A stretch of 64,000 nt of DNA from UBA1181 sp045226255 (GTDB taxonomy: Bacteria; Bacteroidota; Bacteroidia; Bacteroidales; Paludibacteraceae): the NCBI GenBank assembly GCA_045226255.1, contig JBGVCG010000017.1, positions 62,001 to 126,000 of the forward strand, written 5' to 3'. How positions within the stretch are numbered: the stretch's first letter is position 1; every line of letters begins with the position of its first letter. Of the stretch, positions 6,929 to 15,264 are shown one piece after another. The position numbers were made by a program, and so were the translations under genes. The notes under the pieces are model-generated. The model made no database searches and was not told the DNA's origin. It saw nothing but the letters and a program-made list of their open reading frames with translations.

Positions 6929-8665
6929 ATGGCTACAATACACAGACTATTATCTATTATCGGACTACTATTGTTACCATTAGTCCCTTCCCTCGCTCAG
7001 TCCTGGGAGGGAGAAGGCACTGTGGACTCTCCTTATCTCATCAAATCGGCCGCTGACTTGCAGCGACTTGAGCAGAAAGTCAATGATGGCGATGATTGCG
7101 AAAACCTCCATTTCAAACTAACCAATAACATTGATATGTCCACCATATGCAGTGTTTCCTTAGGGGATTGGAATTCGATAGGATCGATTAACAACTATTT
7201 CGAAGGAGACTTCGACGGTGATGGTTATACAATAAACCACCTGTATTCAAGGGCAGGAAACTCAACCTACAAAGGATTGTTTGGCTACATCGGACCTAAA
7301 GGGACAATTTCCAACCTGAAGGTGGAAGGGGTCATGTATGCCTCCTTTTGGGCTGGTATGTTGGCAGGCGCAAACGGTGGGAAGATCTCCAATTGCGAAA
7401 TCATAGGCGGAGAAGTGGAAGCCTACAAATGTGCCGGGGGTATCGCAGGCGGAAATTTCGGTATTATCAAAAACTGTAGAAACAAGGCAACCATTCAAAG
7501 CACGCTCACAACAGGGGGCATTTGCGGCTATAATTATGGCGGAATGTATGGTTGCGAAAACTCAGGTGAGATATACGGCTACAATGGAGCGGGCGGTTTG
7601 ACCGGCTACAACGGGGGATTCTCCTCCGGTAGTAATTGCTATAACGTTCCCATGGGAATCATCCAAAACTGTTCTAACATCGCTTTTGTTTCCGGAAGGA
7701 AAAAAGTCGGCGGAATTACCGGTCGAAACGATGGCCTCATCTTCAACAATTACAACAATGGCGACCTGAACGCGAACGAAGAGGCCGGAGGATTAGCCGG
7801 CTACAATGGTGGATTTGACGGAGTCGATGGATATATTTATAATTGCTACAACACAGGAAATGTGTCCGCCTCCATCTCGCAAGCGGGAGGTGCGGTTGGC
7901 GTGAATAACTCTATTGGCGACATCTTCAACGTATACAATTCGGGGAAGGTCTATGTGCCTGAATCCGGCGGCTCCCTAGTTGGAACCAATGAGGGTAATT
8001 TGAACCACAGCTATGTAATCGGAGAAGCATCTAATCTAGTGTCAGGCAACACCGGATTCATCAAAGATTGCGAAATAGTCTCCATGGATAGCCTACAGCA
8101 ACTCGCCGAATATTTGAATCAATGGGTAAACGACCAACAAAACACCCCGTTCTCCCACTGGGAGTGCCTAAGTGACACCAGCATGCCATCATTCTCAGAT
8201 TCCCAGACTTTATTCCATAACGTACTGGTCTATAACTTCCATGGCGTAATAAAAGAAGAGTTGCTGGCCTTTGCGGAAGGAAGTGAAGTGACGCTGACAC
8301 TCATACCCGATTCGGGATACACCCTAAATAGCGTAGTTGCTTTGTATAAACAGGACACTATACCTACGACAACAACAAACGATCAGATAAAATTCCAAAT
8401 GCCAGGAGGTGATGTTTCCATCTTCTGCAACTGGATAGAAGTCACAACGTATACCTCCTCCTCCCTAGCCGAAAAATCCAACCTGAAGGTTTCAGGAGGC
8501 CGGGATCTACTATCTATTTGGGTGGAAGAAGATACAGACATCCAAATTTACACGATATACGGACAAATCGTGCGTCGCTTCCACATGGAGAGCGGCGAAC
8601 ATAAGACCATCAAACTTCCTGCGGGAATGTATCTTGTAAACGGCAAGGAGACCTTCATTTGGTGA
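6929..8665 (+). CDS. Secreted GLUG-repeat protein with T9SS sorting domain
   Basis: After a signal peptide (cleavage after PSLAQ) the 578-residue protein contains ten or so GLUG-type repeats between residues ~90 and 370 (units such as GGLTGYNGG, GGITGRND, GGLAGYNGG, GGAVGVNN). This repeat folds as a beta-solenoid and occurs in adhesins and IgA-peptidase-like proteins. A small beta domain follows (~415-500). The last ~70 residues (IQIYTIYGQIVRRF...LPAGMYLVNG) match the type A sorting domain of T9SS cargo, so it is expected on the cell surface or outside. A role in adhesion or substrate binding is plausible, not shown. Confidence 0.82.
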   Translation: MATIHRLLSIIGLLLLPLVPSLAQSWEGEGTVDSPYLIKSAADLQRLEQKVNDGDDCENLHFKLTNNIDMSTICSVSLGDWNSIGSINNYFEGDFDGDGYTINHLYSRAGNSTYKGLFGYIGPKGTISNLKVEGVMYASFWAGMLAGANGGKISNCEIIGGEVEAYKCAGGIAGGNFGIIKNCRNKATIQSTLTTGGICGYNYGGMYGCENSGEIYGYNGAGGLTGYNGGFSSGSNCYNVPMGIIQNCSNIAFVSGRKKVGGITGRNDGLIFNNYNNGDLNANEEAGGLAGYNGGFDGVDGYIYNCYNTGNVSASISQAGGAVGVNNSIGDIFNVYNSGKVYVPESGGSLVGTNEGNLNHSYVIGEASNLVSGNTGFIKDCEIVSMDSLQQLAEYLNQWVNDQQNTPFSHWECLSDTSMPSFSDSQTLFHNVLVYNFHGVIKEELLAFAEGSEVTLTLIPDSGYTLNSVVALYKQDTIPTTTTNDQIKFQMPGGDVSIFCNWIEVTTYTSSSLAEKSNLKVSGGRDLLSIWVEEDTDIQIYTIYGQIVRRFHMESGEHKTIKLPAGMYLVNGKETFIW

Positions 8666-8770
8666 CCCCAACCCGATTTTGACCACCTCCTTAAAAATCA
8701 CCTCCACCCACGGCGGACGTCAAAGGACTGACGGTCTCAAGATGCAGGGAAGGCTTACCAAAAACACTTA

Positions 8771-8799
8771 TCCCTTTTGAAAGGGAAGTTACGTTTTTA
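8771..8799 (+). terminator. Probable terminator after the GLUG-repeat gene
   Basis: TCCCTTT pairs with AAAGGGA around a two-base turn, with TTACGTTTTT shortly after. The stem is short, so the call is moderate. The rest of 8666-8916 holds the promoter of the next gene and nothing else visible. Confidence 0.5.
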
Positions 8800-8832
8800 T
8801 CGTAATTCATTATGTTATCGGCACAATTTTAT

Positions 8833-8840
8833 TATTTTTG
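8833..8840 (+). promoter_or_regulatory. Promoter -7 box of the rhamnogalacturonan lyase gene
   Basis: TATTTTTG fits TAnnTTTG; the predicted leader is about 70 bases. No clear TTG lies 19-20 bp upstream. Confidence 0.5.
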
Positions 8841-8916
8841 CCGTACAAACTTCGAGTTTGCTCTACTTTGAAAAACATATTTAATATACAATTAAGAACA
8901 TAACACATATACCAAA

Positions 8917-11379
8917 ATGAAAAACATTCACACACTATTTTTGTCCAGCATGTTGGCGATCTTGGCGAATATCCCCTCTTCTATGGCGGATCCTTCGCGA
9001 GGACTATGGGCATGTCAAACAGTTAAGAACGACAACGTGTTCGTCAGTTGGCGAATGAGGGGTACGGATGCGCCAAAATCTACCACCTACAAGCTTTATG
9101 CGGACGGTAAGTTGGTGAAGGAATTAACCGACCGCACCAATACCACGCTTTCCAAGAGCTATGCGAACTCGACCTTCTCGGTGGAGGTCTATAACAAGGA
9201 GGGGGAGTTGATCGATTCCCAAGAGGGCGTCAAATGTGACGGTGATCATTTCCGTCATCTCAAATTGAATCATCCAGGCACTTACCGTCTGCCCGACGGA
9301 ACAACGGTGACCTATTCTCCGTATGACTGCTCCGCATATGATATGGACGGTGACGGAGAACAAGAGATCATCCTTTGCTGGGAAGGAGGTACGGGTGCGC
9401 TGGCGACCGCTACGGCTCCTCCGATTTTGGATTGTCTGAAGTTGGACGGTACGTTGCTGTGGCGTATCAATTTAGGACCCAATGTTTTGGCCGGTTGCCG
9501 TTTCACGTTCCTCTGCTACGATTTCGACGGGGACGGTTATGGTGAGTTGATCGCTAAGACAGCCCAAGGCTCGAAGGATGCAACCGGCAATTTCCTTTCG
9601 AAAGGTGTGGCGGCGGGCGCTAACCATTCCGCCTCTTCCATCAATAGCTCTGGTGTTATCACGGATGGAGGAAAAGAGTGGATCACCTGCTTCAGCGGCA
9701 AGGACGGAAGGGAGTTGGCGACAATCGATTATTGGCCATATTTCAACATCCAGCGGGATTGGGACGATAGAAGCACCAATACGGACGGTTCAACCTACGG
9801 ACATCGTGGAAACTGGATGAAGGGATGTGTGGCTTTCCTACCTGTCAACGGTCAGCCTAAACCGTGTGCGGTGACCACGCGAGGCATTTACACCTACTCG
9901 TACGCCGCTGCATACTCGTGGGATGGACAGACGTTGTCCAATCTTTGGAAGCATACCTCTGATCGCCCCGGACAGGGCATATACGGGCAAGGTGCCCATA
10001 GTATCACGTGTGGTGATGTGGACAACGATGGTTATGATGAGATCATCGTCGGCGCCGCGTGCCTTGACCATGACGGTTCCCTTTTGTGGAACACAGGCTT
10101 TGGACATGGTGATGCCACCCACTTGGGCGAATTCGATCCTTCGAACGATGGCCTTGAATACTTTATGGTCATGGAGGAGAGCACCGCTAGATACGATTGC
10201 GCGTTGTTGGATGCGAAGACAGGTAGAGTGTTGACGTCGAAGAATCAGACGGGTGGTGATACCGGACGTGGACTCGCCTTGGATTGCGACAGCACGTATG
10301 ATGGTGCGGAATGCATGGAGTGGAGCGATGAAAATCTGTTTACCTGCAAGGGGCGTAACATCGCCGCATGGCATACGGGTAGCACAAAGAGTAGTTCCAT
10401 CAACTACCGAATATTCTGGGATGGCGATTTGTTGGAGGAGTCTTATGACCGTGGACACGTGGACAAGTGGAACATGGGGAGCAAGACATGGGATCGCGTT
10501 CACATTTTCGGGTATAATATCTACGTGGATGGTGTGAAGGTGGAGTATGCCGCCAACACGAACAATGCCACCAAGTATAATCCGTGCCTACAAGCGGACA
10601 TAGTGGGGGATTGGCGTGAGGAGGCCATCTTCTGGACATCGGTCAACAACAAATATTTCCTGACGATCTATTCCTCTACCATAGAGAGCCCTTATAAGTT
10701 GCCGTGGTTACGCGACGACCACGTGTACGACATGGCGATAGCATGGCAGAACTGCGGATATAACCAGCCACCTCATTTGGGTTATAGTCCGTTGGAGTAT
10801 TATAGAAATCTGGCTAAGATGAAGGAGCCCGCCTCCCTCGTTAAGAAGGGTGACGGAGAAGCCTCCCAAGAGGTTACCCAGGGAGAGGAGATTGTTCCAT
10901 TCTATTACACTTTCGACAACGCAAGTTCCGTCGAGGTGATCAGTCTACCGGCTGGCATCAACTATACTGTGGAGGGTAATTCAGTATCCATCAGTGGTGT
11001 CGCAAATGACGAGCCGGGCGAGTATGTTTATGCCATCATCGCGAAAGGCGAGGGTGGTGACGCAAGGAAGACAGGCAAGTTCATTATCCACGAAGGAACG
11101 GGCGTTTCCATGGTGGAGGCGGAGGATGGCTGTTTGTCCATCAGCCCGAACCCAATGACCGAATCGACAGAGGTGACGATAAATCTGTCAGCTAAACAGC
11201 AGGTTGACTGGGAAATCATTGATATGTCGGGCGTGCGCAGGCAGAGCGGTTCGTTCTACATGGAGCAGAGTCCAACCCATTTCTCCATCGATAGGAACAC
11301 ATTGGAGAACGGCACCTATCTTTTGATTGTCACGACAAAGGGAGAAACATATCAAAAAAGCTTGATGGTGAAGTATTGA
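8917..11379 (+). CDS. Rhamnogalacturonan lyase, polysaccharide lyase family 11, T9SS-exported
   Basis: PL11 enzymes cleave the rhamnose-galacturonate backbone of pectin (rhamnogalacturonan I) by beta-elimination, using an eight-bladed propeller with calcium sites. The 820-residue protein has a signal peptide, an N-terminal fibronectin-like segment (~30-105), and a long propeller region (~110-640). Calcium-binding loops of the DxDGDG type are visible (DMDGDGEQE, DFDGDGYGE, DVDNDGYDE), as are GNWMKGCVAF and LGYSPLEYY near its end. A linker domain (~665-725) precedes a C-terminal T9SS sorting domain (SISPNPMTESTEVTINL...NGTYLLIVTTKG). No SusC/SusD pair or other PUL gene is adjacent, so the enzyme is encoded as a single unit with its own promoter and terminator. 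Confidence 0.93.
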   Translation: MKNIHTLFLSSMLAILANIPSSMADPSRGLWACQTVKNDNVFVSWRMRGTDAPKSTTYKLYADGKLVKELTDRTNTTLSKSYANSTFSVEVYNKEGELIDSQEGVKCDGDHFRHLKLNHPGTYRLPDGTTVTYSPYDCSAYDMDGDGEQEIILCWEGGTGALATATAPPILDCLKLDGTLLWRINLGPNVLAGCRFTFLCYDFDGDGYGELIAKTAQGSKDATGNFLSKGVAAGANHSASSINSSGVITDGGKEWITCFSGKDGRELATIDYWPYFNIQRDWDDRSTNTDGSTYGHRGNWMKGCVAFLPVNGQPKPCAVTTRGIYTYSYAAAYSWDGQTLSNLWKHTSDRPGQGIYGQGAHSITCGDVDNDGYDEIIVGAACLDHDGSLLWNTGFGHGDATHLGEFDPSNDGLEYFMVMEESTARYDCALLDAKTGRVLTSKNQTGGDTGRGLALDCDSTYDGAECMEWSDENLFTCKGRNIAAWHTGSTKSSSINYRIFWDGDLLEESYDRGHVDKWNMGSKTWDRVHIFGYNIYVDGVKVEYAANTNNATKYNPCLQADIVGDWREEAIFWTSVNNKYFLTIYSSTIESPYKLPWLRDDHVYDMAIAWQNCGYNQPPHLGYSPLEYYRNLAKMKEPASLVKKGDGEASQEVTQGEEIVPFYYTFDNASSVEVISLPAGINYTVEGNSVSISGVANDEPGEYVYAIIAKGEGGDARKTGKFIIHEGTGVSMVEAEDGCLSISPNPMTESTEVTINLSAKQQVDWEIIDMSGVRRQSGSFYMEQSPTHFSIDRNTLENGTYLLIVTTKGETYQKSLMVKY

Positions 11380-11427
11380 TGCTGTTAATCATTCAATAGA
11401 ACAAATAGATAATAAAAATGAACCATA

Positions 11428-11480
11428 CGACCAAGGTAGCGCCCGAATCCAAGGGTCTATCTTGGTCGTTCGTCTTGATT
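11428..11480 (+). terminator. Terminator after the rhamnogalacturonan lyase
   Basis: CGACCAAGGTAG (11428-11439) pairs fully with CTATCTTGGTCG (11457-11468), one G-T pair, followed by TTCGTCTTGATTT. The T tract is weak, but the 12-bp stem is strong. Confidence 0.6.
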
Positions 11481-11567
11481 TACCTGTACAAACGATCTAC
11501 TCCAAAGCCTGTTTTGACACATTTCATAATCGGACCCACCTTCCACATTAATTCTATTTCACAGAAA

Positions 11568-11611
11568 AAAGGATAGTTAACTGTTAAATCAAAAGTGAAC
11601 CACTATCCTTT
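11568..11611. terminator. Hairpin, terminator-like on the minus strand
   Basis: AAAGGATAGT (11568-11577) pairs with ACTATCCTTT (11602-11611). A run of six T follows the stem when read on the minus strand, only a short one on the plus strand. No minus-strand gene is close, so it may block antisense transcription towards the lyase gene. Confidence 0.45.
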
Positions 11612-11665
11612 CCTTATGGATTGAACTTTCCGAACTTTTGTTTTGTAATTGCACACAAATCCTCA

Positions 11666-11695
11666 TTGTTCATTTTGCTTTTGTATATATCTTTG
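11666..11695 (+). promoter_or_regulatory. Promoter of the P-II/ammonium transporter operon
   Basis: TTG (11666-11668), 19 bp, then TATCTTTG (11688-11695). The predicted start (~11702) falls at the first base of a perfect inverted repeat. Confidence 0.7.
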
Positions 11696-11700
11696 CAATG

Positions 11701-11740
11701 TCATAATGATAGCAATATAGTGTTTTTGCTATCATTATGA
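11701..11740 (+). promoter_or_regulatory. Perfect 15-bp inverted repeat at the predicted 5' end of the ammonium operon mRNA
   Basis: TCATAATGATAGCAA (11701-11715) is the exact reverse complement of TTGCTATCATTATGA (11726-11740), with a 10-base spacer. It starts where transcription is predicted to begin. It could be an operator for a dimeric regulator (nitrogen control would make sense) or a 5' RNA hairpin that shields the mRNA. It has no T tract behind it, so it is not a normal terminator. Confidence 0.75.
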
Positions 11741-11768
11741 TAATTGTATAACTAAAATTATTCGCATT

Positions 11769-12485
11769 ATGAAAAGACTAAAGAGATTGGGATTGCTTGT
11801 GTTGCTATCATTAACCATGATTTGCCCGATGTGGGCAAATGAGGCAGATAGCACGTCATCAAAGGTTGAATTCACCATCGGTGCGGACTTGGTAAGTTCG
11901 TATTTGTGCCGCGGTGCTAAAGTGTCGGGAGCTAGTTTCCAGCCTTCGTTTGGTATCTCATACAAAGGATTGTCCTTGAGCGCATGGGCCTCCTCCGATT
12001 TTAAAACAGCCATAAACGAGTTTGATTGGATCTTAGGTTATGAGGTCGGCGCTTTCTCAGTGGCGCTGACGGACTACTTCGGTCCGTATGAGGATGGCGC
12101 TACGCCTAAGTATTTCGCAGATAATTCGCATATGTTGGAGGGTACGGTCGGATTAGACTTCTCCGCAATTTGCAAGAAGTTCGCTCTGAGCATCGCATGG
12201 AATACTTATTTCCTGAATGATAAGAATGCGGAGGGGGATGAACAGTTCTCCACCTACATCGAACTGGGATATCCTGTGAACCTGAATGCCGTGTCATTGG
12301 AATTCGCAGCCGGCTTCACCCCTTGGGAGGGCGTATATTCCTCTAATTTCAACATGGTGAACCTCTCCCTGAAGGCCTCCAAGGAGTTGAAAATCACAGA
12401 TTTTTACTCCCTGCCGATATTCACACAATTGGTCTTGAATCCTAACACGGAAACCATATATGGCGTCTTCGGCATCAGTTTTTAA
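11769..12485 (+). CDS. Outer-membrane beta-barrel protein, putative TorF-type porin
   Basis: The 238-residue protein has a signal peptide (cleavage after MICPMWA) and a mature part built of alternating amphipathic strands (e.g. FTIGADLVSSYLCRG, LSLSAWASSDF), ending in an aromatic residue (GVFGISF) as outer-membrane barrels do. Proteins of this type, sometimes called TorF-family putative porins, often precede P-II and Amt genes in Bacteroidota, and that is the order here. A role in letting ammonium or small nitrogen compounds across the outer membrane is an inference from this context. It is the first gene of the operon, 43 bp before glnK. Confidence 0.75.
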   Translation: MKRLKRLGLLVLLSLTMICPMWANEADSTSSKVEFTIGADLVSSYLCRGAKVSGASFQPSFGISYKGLSLSAWASSDFKTAINEFDWILGYEVGAFSVALTDYFGPYEDGATPKYFADNSHMLEGTVGLDFSAICKKFALSIAWNTYFLNDKNAEGDEQFSTYIELGYPVNLNAVSLEFAAGFTPWEGVYSSNFNMVNLSLKASKELKITDFYSLPIFTQLVLNPNTETIYGVFGISF

Positions 12486-12527
12486 GACCATTTCACCTAT
12501 TAGTCAAGCAATTAAAACTTAATCATC

Positions 12528-12884
12528 ATGAAGAAGATTGAAGCAATTATCCGAAAAACAAAGTTTGAGGAAGTAAAAGACGCCTTATTGGCGGCGGATA
12601 TCGAATGGTTCTCCTACTATGATGTCCGTGGAGTCGGAAAGGCGCGACAAGGACGAATCTACAGAGGTGTCGTGTATGACACAAGTGTTATCGAGCGCAT
12701 ATTGGTCTCCATCATTGTCCGTGACAAGAATGTGGAGCGGACGGTCGAGGCGATCCAGAAAGCCGCCTACACGGGCGAGATCGGTGATGGTAGGATCTTC
12801 ATTATCAATGTGGAGGACGCCATCAGGATCAGAACGGGCGACCGTGGCGACACTGCACTTTACAATGCCGAACAAGAGAAATGA
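12528..12884 (+). CDS. glnK: P-II family nitrogen regulatory protein (GlnK/GlnB)
   Basis: P-II proteins are trimeric sensors of 2-oxoglutarate and ATP/ADP that block Amt channels by inserting their T-loop. The 118 residues cover the whole family: MKKIEAIIR start, T-loop with IYRGVVYDTS (Tyr45 and Tyr50, the latter at the place of the E. coli uridylylated Tyr51), the TGEIGDGRIF signature and IRIRTGDRGDTAL. It lies between the barrel protein and amt, the classic glnK-amtB order. The T-loop sequence differs from enteric GlnK (KARQGR stretch), so covalent uridylylation cannot be assumed. Confidence 0.95.
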   Translation: MKKIEAIIRKTKFEEVKDALLAADIEWFSYYDVRGVGKARQGRIYRGVVYDTSVIERILVSIIVRDKNVERTVEAIQKAAYTGEIGDGRIFIINVEDAIRIRTGDRGDTALYNAEQEK

Positions 12885-12926
12885 TAAGAGAGAGATAAGA
12901 CTCAAATAATTCAAACGATAAACAAT

Positions 12927-14279
12927 ATGCTAATTATGAACACGATATTAAAACATATAACATCAAGGGCCGTGCGCATCGGGGCGATAATATCTTCCCT
13001 CTGCGTAGGTCTGCCTGCCATGGCGCAAGACGGGGCTGTGGCGGAAGAGGCCTCTTCTGTCAGTGCGGTCGACACGATTTGGGTGCTTTTAGCAGCCATG
13101 CTGGTATTCTTCATGCAACCAGGTTTCGCCTTGGTTGAAGCTGGATTGACCAGAGCGAAGAACACGGCCAACATCCTAATGAAGAACTTCTGCGACTTCG
13201 CTGCGGGCTCTGTCCTCTATTGGATAGTGGGCTTCTCCATCATGTTCGGCGCCGGAACGTTCATGGGATGGGGCGGATTCGGTATCGGTGACGTGGAAAA
13301 CCCTTGCGGCAACTTGCCGAAGGAGTGCTACTTCATCTTCCAAACGGTCTTCTGCGCAACAGCAGCAACCATCGTTTCGGGTGCCATGGCTGAGCGTACT
13401 AAGTTCTCCATGTACATGCTCTACTCCGTCCTGATCTCCGCTTTCATCTATCCAATCCAAGCGCATTGGTCATGGGGCGGCGGATGGTTGAGCGAGTTGG
13501 GATTCCATGATTTCGCTGGTTCCGCTGTAGTCCACTCTTGTGGTGGTTTCATCGCTTTGGCTGGCGCCATCGTATTGGGTCCACGTTTGGGCAAATACGG
13601 AAAGGACGGAAAGACCCACGCCATTCCAGGTCACAGCTTGACTTTGGCAGCCTTGGGTGTTTGGATCCTTTGGATGGGATGGTTCGGATTCAACCCTGGA
13701 TCAACGGTAGCTGCTCAAGGTGCGGTAGACCCAGCAACCTACGGAGGTGGTATCCTCGATAACATGTCCGCTATGTCCCACATCTTCGTGACGACGAACA
13801 TCGCGGCAGCCGTAGGAGGAATCGTGGCATTGATCTACACTTGGTTGGTATACGGAAAACCATCATTGTCAATGGTATGTAACGGTATCTTAGCGGGATT
13901 GGTCGGCATCACGGCAGGATGCGACTGTGTATCAATCGGTTCCGCAGCCATCATCGGAGCCATCGCCTCTGTGGTAATGTGTTTCTCTGTCAACTTTCTT
14001 GATACGAAGCTCCACATCGACGACCCTGTCGGTGCAGTCTCTGTACACGGTATGGCAGGATTCACAGGTACGATCCTCACGGGTGTATTCGCCTACGAGG
14101 AGTGCGGATACTCAGTATTGACTCAGCTGATTGGTGAGTGCACGGTAGCAGCTTGGTCATTCGGTGTAGGACTCCTGGTATTCTTCGCGATCAAGAAGAT
14201 CCATGGCTTGAGAGTTCCGAAGAGAATCGAGGAAGAAGGTTTGGATGTATACGAGCACGGAGAGTCAGCATACAACTGA
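12927..14279 (+). CDS. amtB: Ammonium transporter (Amt family)
   Basis: Amt proteins are trimeric inner-membrane channels for ammonium. The 450-residue protein has an N-terminal signal-like segment (ending PAMAQ) and then eleven predicted membrane helices. Family signatures are present: FFMQPGFALVEAGLTR, FCATAATIVSGAMAER, and the two pore histidines within SAVVHSCGG and AVSVHGMAG. An ATG three codons later (12936) is an alternative start. It follows glnK by 42 bp, so P-II control of the channel is expected. A strong terminator lies behind it. Confidence 0.96.
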   Translation: MLIMNTILKHITSRAVRIGAIISSLCVGLPAMAQDGAVAEEASSVSAVDTIWVLLAAMLVFFMQPGFALVEAGLTRAKNTANILMKNFCDFAAGSVLYWIVGFSIMFGAGTFMGWGGFGIGDVENPCGNLPKECYFIFQTVFCATAATIVSGAMAERTKFSMYMLYSVLISAFIYPIQAHWSWGGGWLSELGFHDFAGSAVVHSCGGFIALAGAIVLGPRLGKYGKDGKTHAIPGHSLTLAALGVWILWMGWFGFNPGSTVAAQGAVDPATYGGGILDNMSAMSHIFVTTNIAAAVGGIVALIYTWLVYGKPSLSMVCNGILAGLVGITAGCDCVSIGSAAIIGAIASVVMCFSVNFLDTKLHIDDPVGAVSVHGMAGFTGTILTGVFAYEECGYSVLTQLIGECTVAAWSFGVGLLVFFAIKKIHGLRVPKRIEEEGLDVYEHGESAYN

Positions 14280-14313
14280 TAAAACTACCATACAGCAACG
14301 CTGAACAAAGAAA

Positions 14314-14356
14314 GGAGAGCGGGAAACATCAAGTTTCACCGCTCTCCCCATTTTTT
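14314..14356 (+). terminator. Terminator of the ammonium operon
   Basis: GGAGAGCGG (14314-14322) with an inner GAAAC pairs with GTTTC and CCGCTCTCC (14339-14347), followed by CCATTTTTT. Confidence 0.88.
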
Positions 14357-14373
14357 ATCCTTACACGACCTCC

Positions 14374-14919
14374 CTACTCCTTGGCAGGAGCTGAAAAGAG
14401 GCGTTCTTGTTCCTTACGTAACTTCCCGTTCTTCATCGATTTCAGCATCCTATCTATTTTCTTGCAACCCTTAAAGAAATCCTTGTTTTTCTCGTAATAG
14501 CGTAGGGAAGCCTCCAATGCGTAGTAATACATTTCGAATGTATATTCTTTCGATGTCAACACATCCCGGTTATACTGCACACATCCGCAAATATATGCGC
14601 CCCACATGAAAAAGGAGAGGTCCATGTCGCAGGAGAACAAAGAACCGACGGTCTGATTGGTCCCTCCCACCAGAATCTCGTCCGATGCCCTTATCCATGA
14701 CGTCACGAAAAGAGTAGCCTGTTTCACATATACAGCATCCTCGGGAAGCTTGGTGGTGAAAAAATACCGAGCGGCCTTGGCGGCCAATTCATTATCCGCC
14801 CTACACTCTTCCGCATTCTCATAAACTTTCCCTGCGGGGATCTCAAAATCAGGGGCAGCCGCCCACGACGATATGATCGAACACGAAAGAAAAATCAAAA
14901 GAAGTCTAAATTTTCTCAT
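14374..14919 (-). CDS. Secreted protein of unknown function
   Basis: I choose the ATG at 14919 because it begins a clear signal peptide (MRKFRLLLIFLSC..., cleavage near SWAAA); an upstream ATG at 14952 would bury it. The mature ~160 residues look mostly helical and include several Cys (FSCDMD, ICGCVQ), a TKLPEDAVYVKQATLFV stretch and a basic C-terminal tail. I recognise no family. It converges on the ammonium operon, whose terminator lies between them. A 7-bp inverted repeat lies ~45 bp upstream of the start. Confidence 0.7.
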   Translation of the reverse strand: MRKFRLLLIFLSCSIISSWAAAPDFEIPAGKVYENAEECRADNELAAKAARYFFTTKLPEDAVYVKQATLFVTSWIRASDEILVGGTNQTVGSLFSCDMDLSFFMWGAYICGCVQYNRDVLTSKEYTFEMYYYALEASLRYYEKNKDFFKGCKKIDRMLKSMKNGKLRKEQERLFSAPAKE

Positions 14920-14962
14920 ACGCAAAATTTTAAAATACAAACACAAACACATTCATACACTC

Positions 14963-14984
14963 ATCACACCAAAATACGTGTGAT
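14963..14984. promoter_or_regulatory. Inverted repeat ATCACAC-N8-GTGTGAT upstream of the secreted protein gene
   Basis: Two perfect 7-bp arms spaced by 8 bp. The arrangement is a possible operator. Its half-sites are the reverse of the CRP/FNR order (TGTGA...TCACA), so I do not assign a regulator. No convincing -7 box is seen around it. Confidence 0.4.
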
Positions 14985-15205
14985 ACTCTTTAGATAAAAT
15001 TAATGATTATTTTGAAATAGGCAATCTTTTGGGAAACAATATTTTTCCGTTTTACAAAGCCAAAATAACTTTTTTCTACAGTAAAATTTTTATATATCAT
15101 TTATTTACAGATAGTTACAAACATACTCTGATAACCATCATGCGTTCCGTGGATTTTAGATTGATTCCGTCCTTGATTTCTTTCCACTTAATTAACGGTC
15201 TGAAA

Positions 15206-15236
15206 TTGAATTTTTCGCATGAAAGAGTTAACTTTG
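15206..15236 (+). promoter_or_regulatory. Promoter of glnS
   Basis: TTG (15206-15208), 20 bp, then TAACTTTG (15229-15236), 28 bp before the start codon. Confidence 0.75.
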
Positions 15237-15264
15237 CGCCTAAAACGTCTTAAATAATAATTCA

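Noticed and set aside
7300..8000. Repeated GGxxGxN coding pattern considered as a DNA repeat array
   Set aside because: The repetition is at protein level (GLUG motifs); the DNA units diverge and are not a CRISPR or tandem DNA repeat.
8818..8842. CGGCAC...TTTTTGC before the PL11 gene considered as a sigma-54 promoter
   Set aside because: The GG-GC spacing is far longer than 10 bp; the TATTTTTG box explains it better.
9838..10503. A 221-codon minus-strand frame inside the PL11 lyase gene
   Set aside because: Shadow caused by the codon bias of the lyase.
15029..15253. A 74-codon plus-strand frame before glnS
   Set aside because: It overlaps the glnS promoter and has an AT-rich, random-looking translation.
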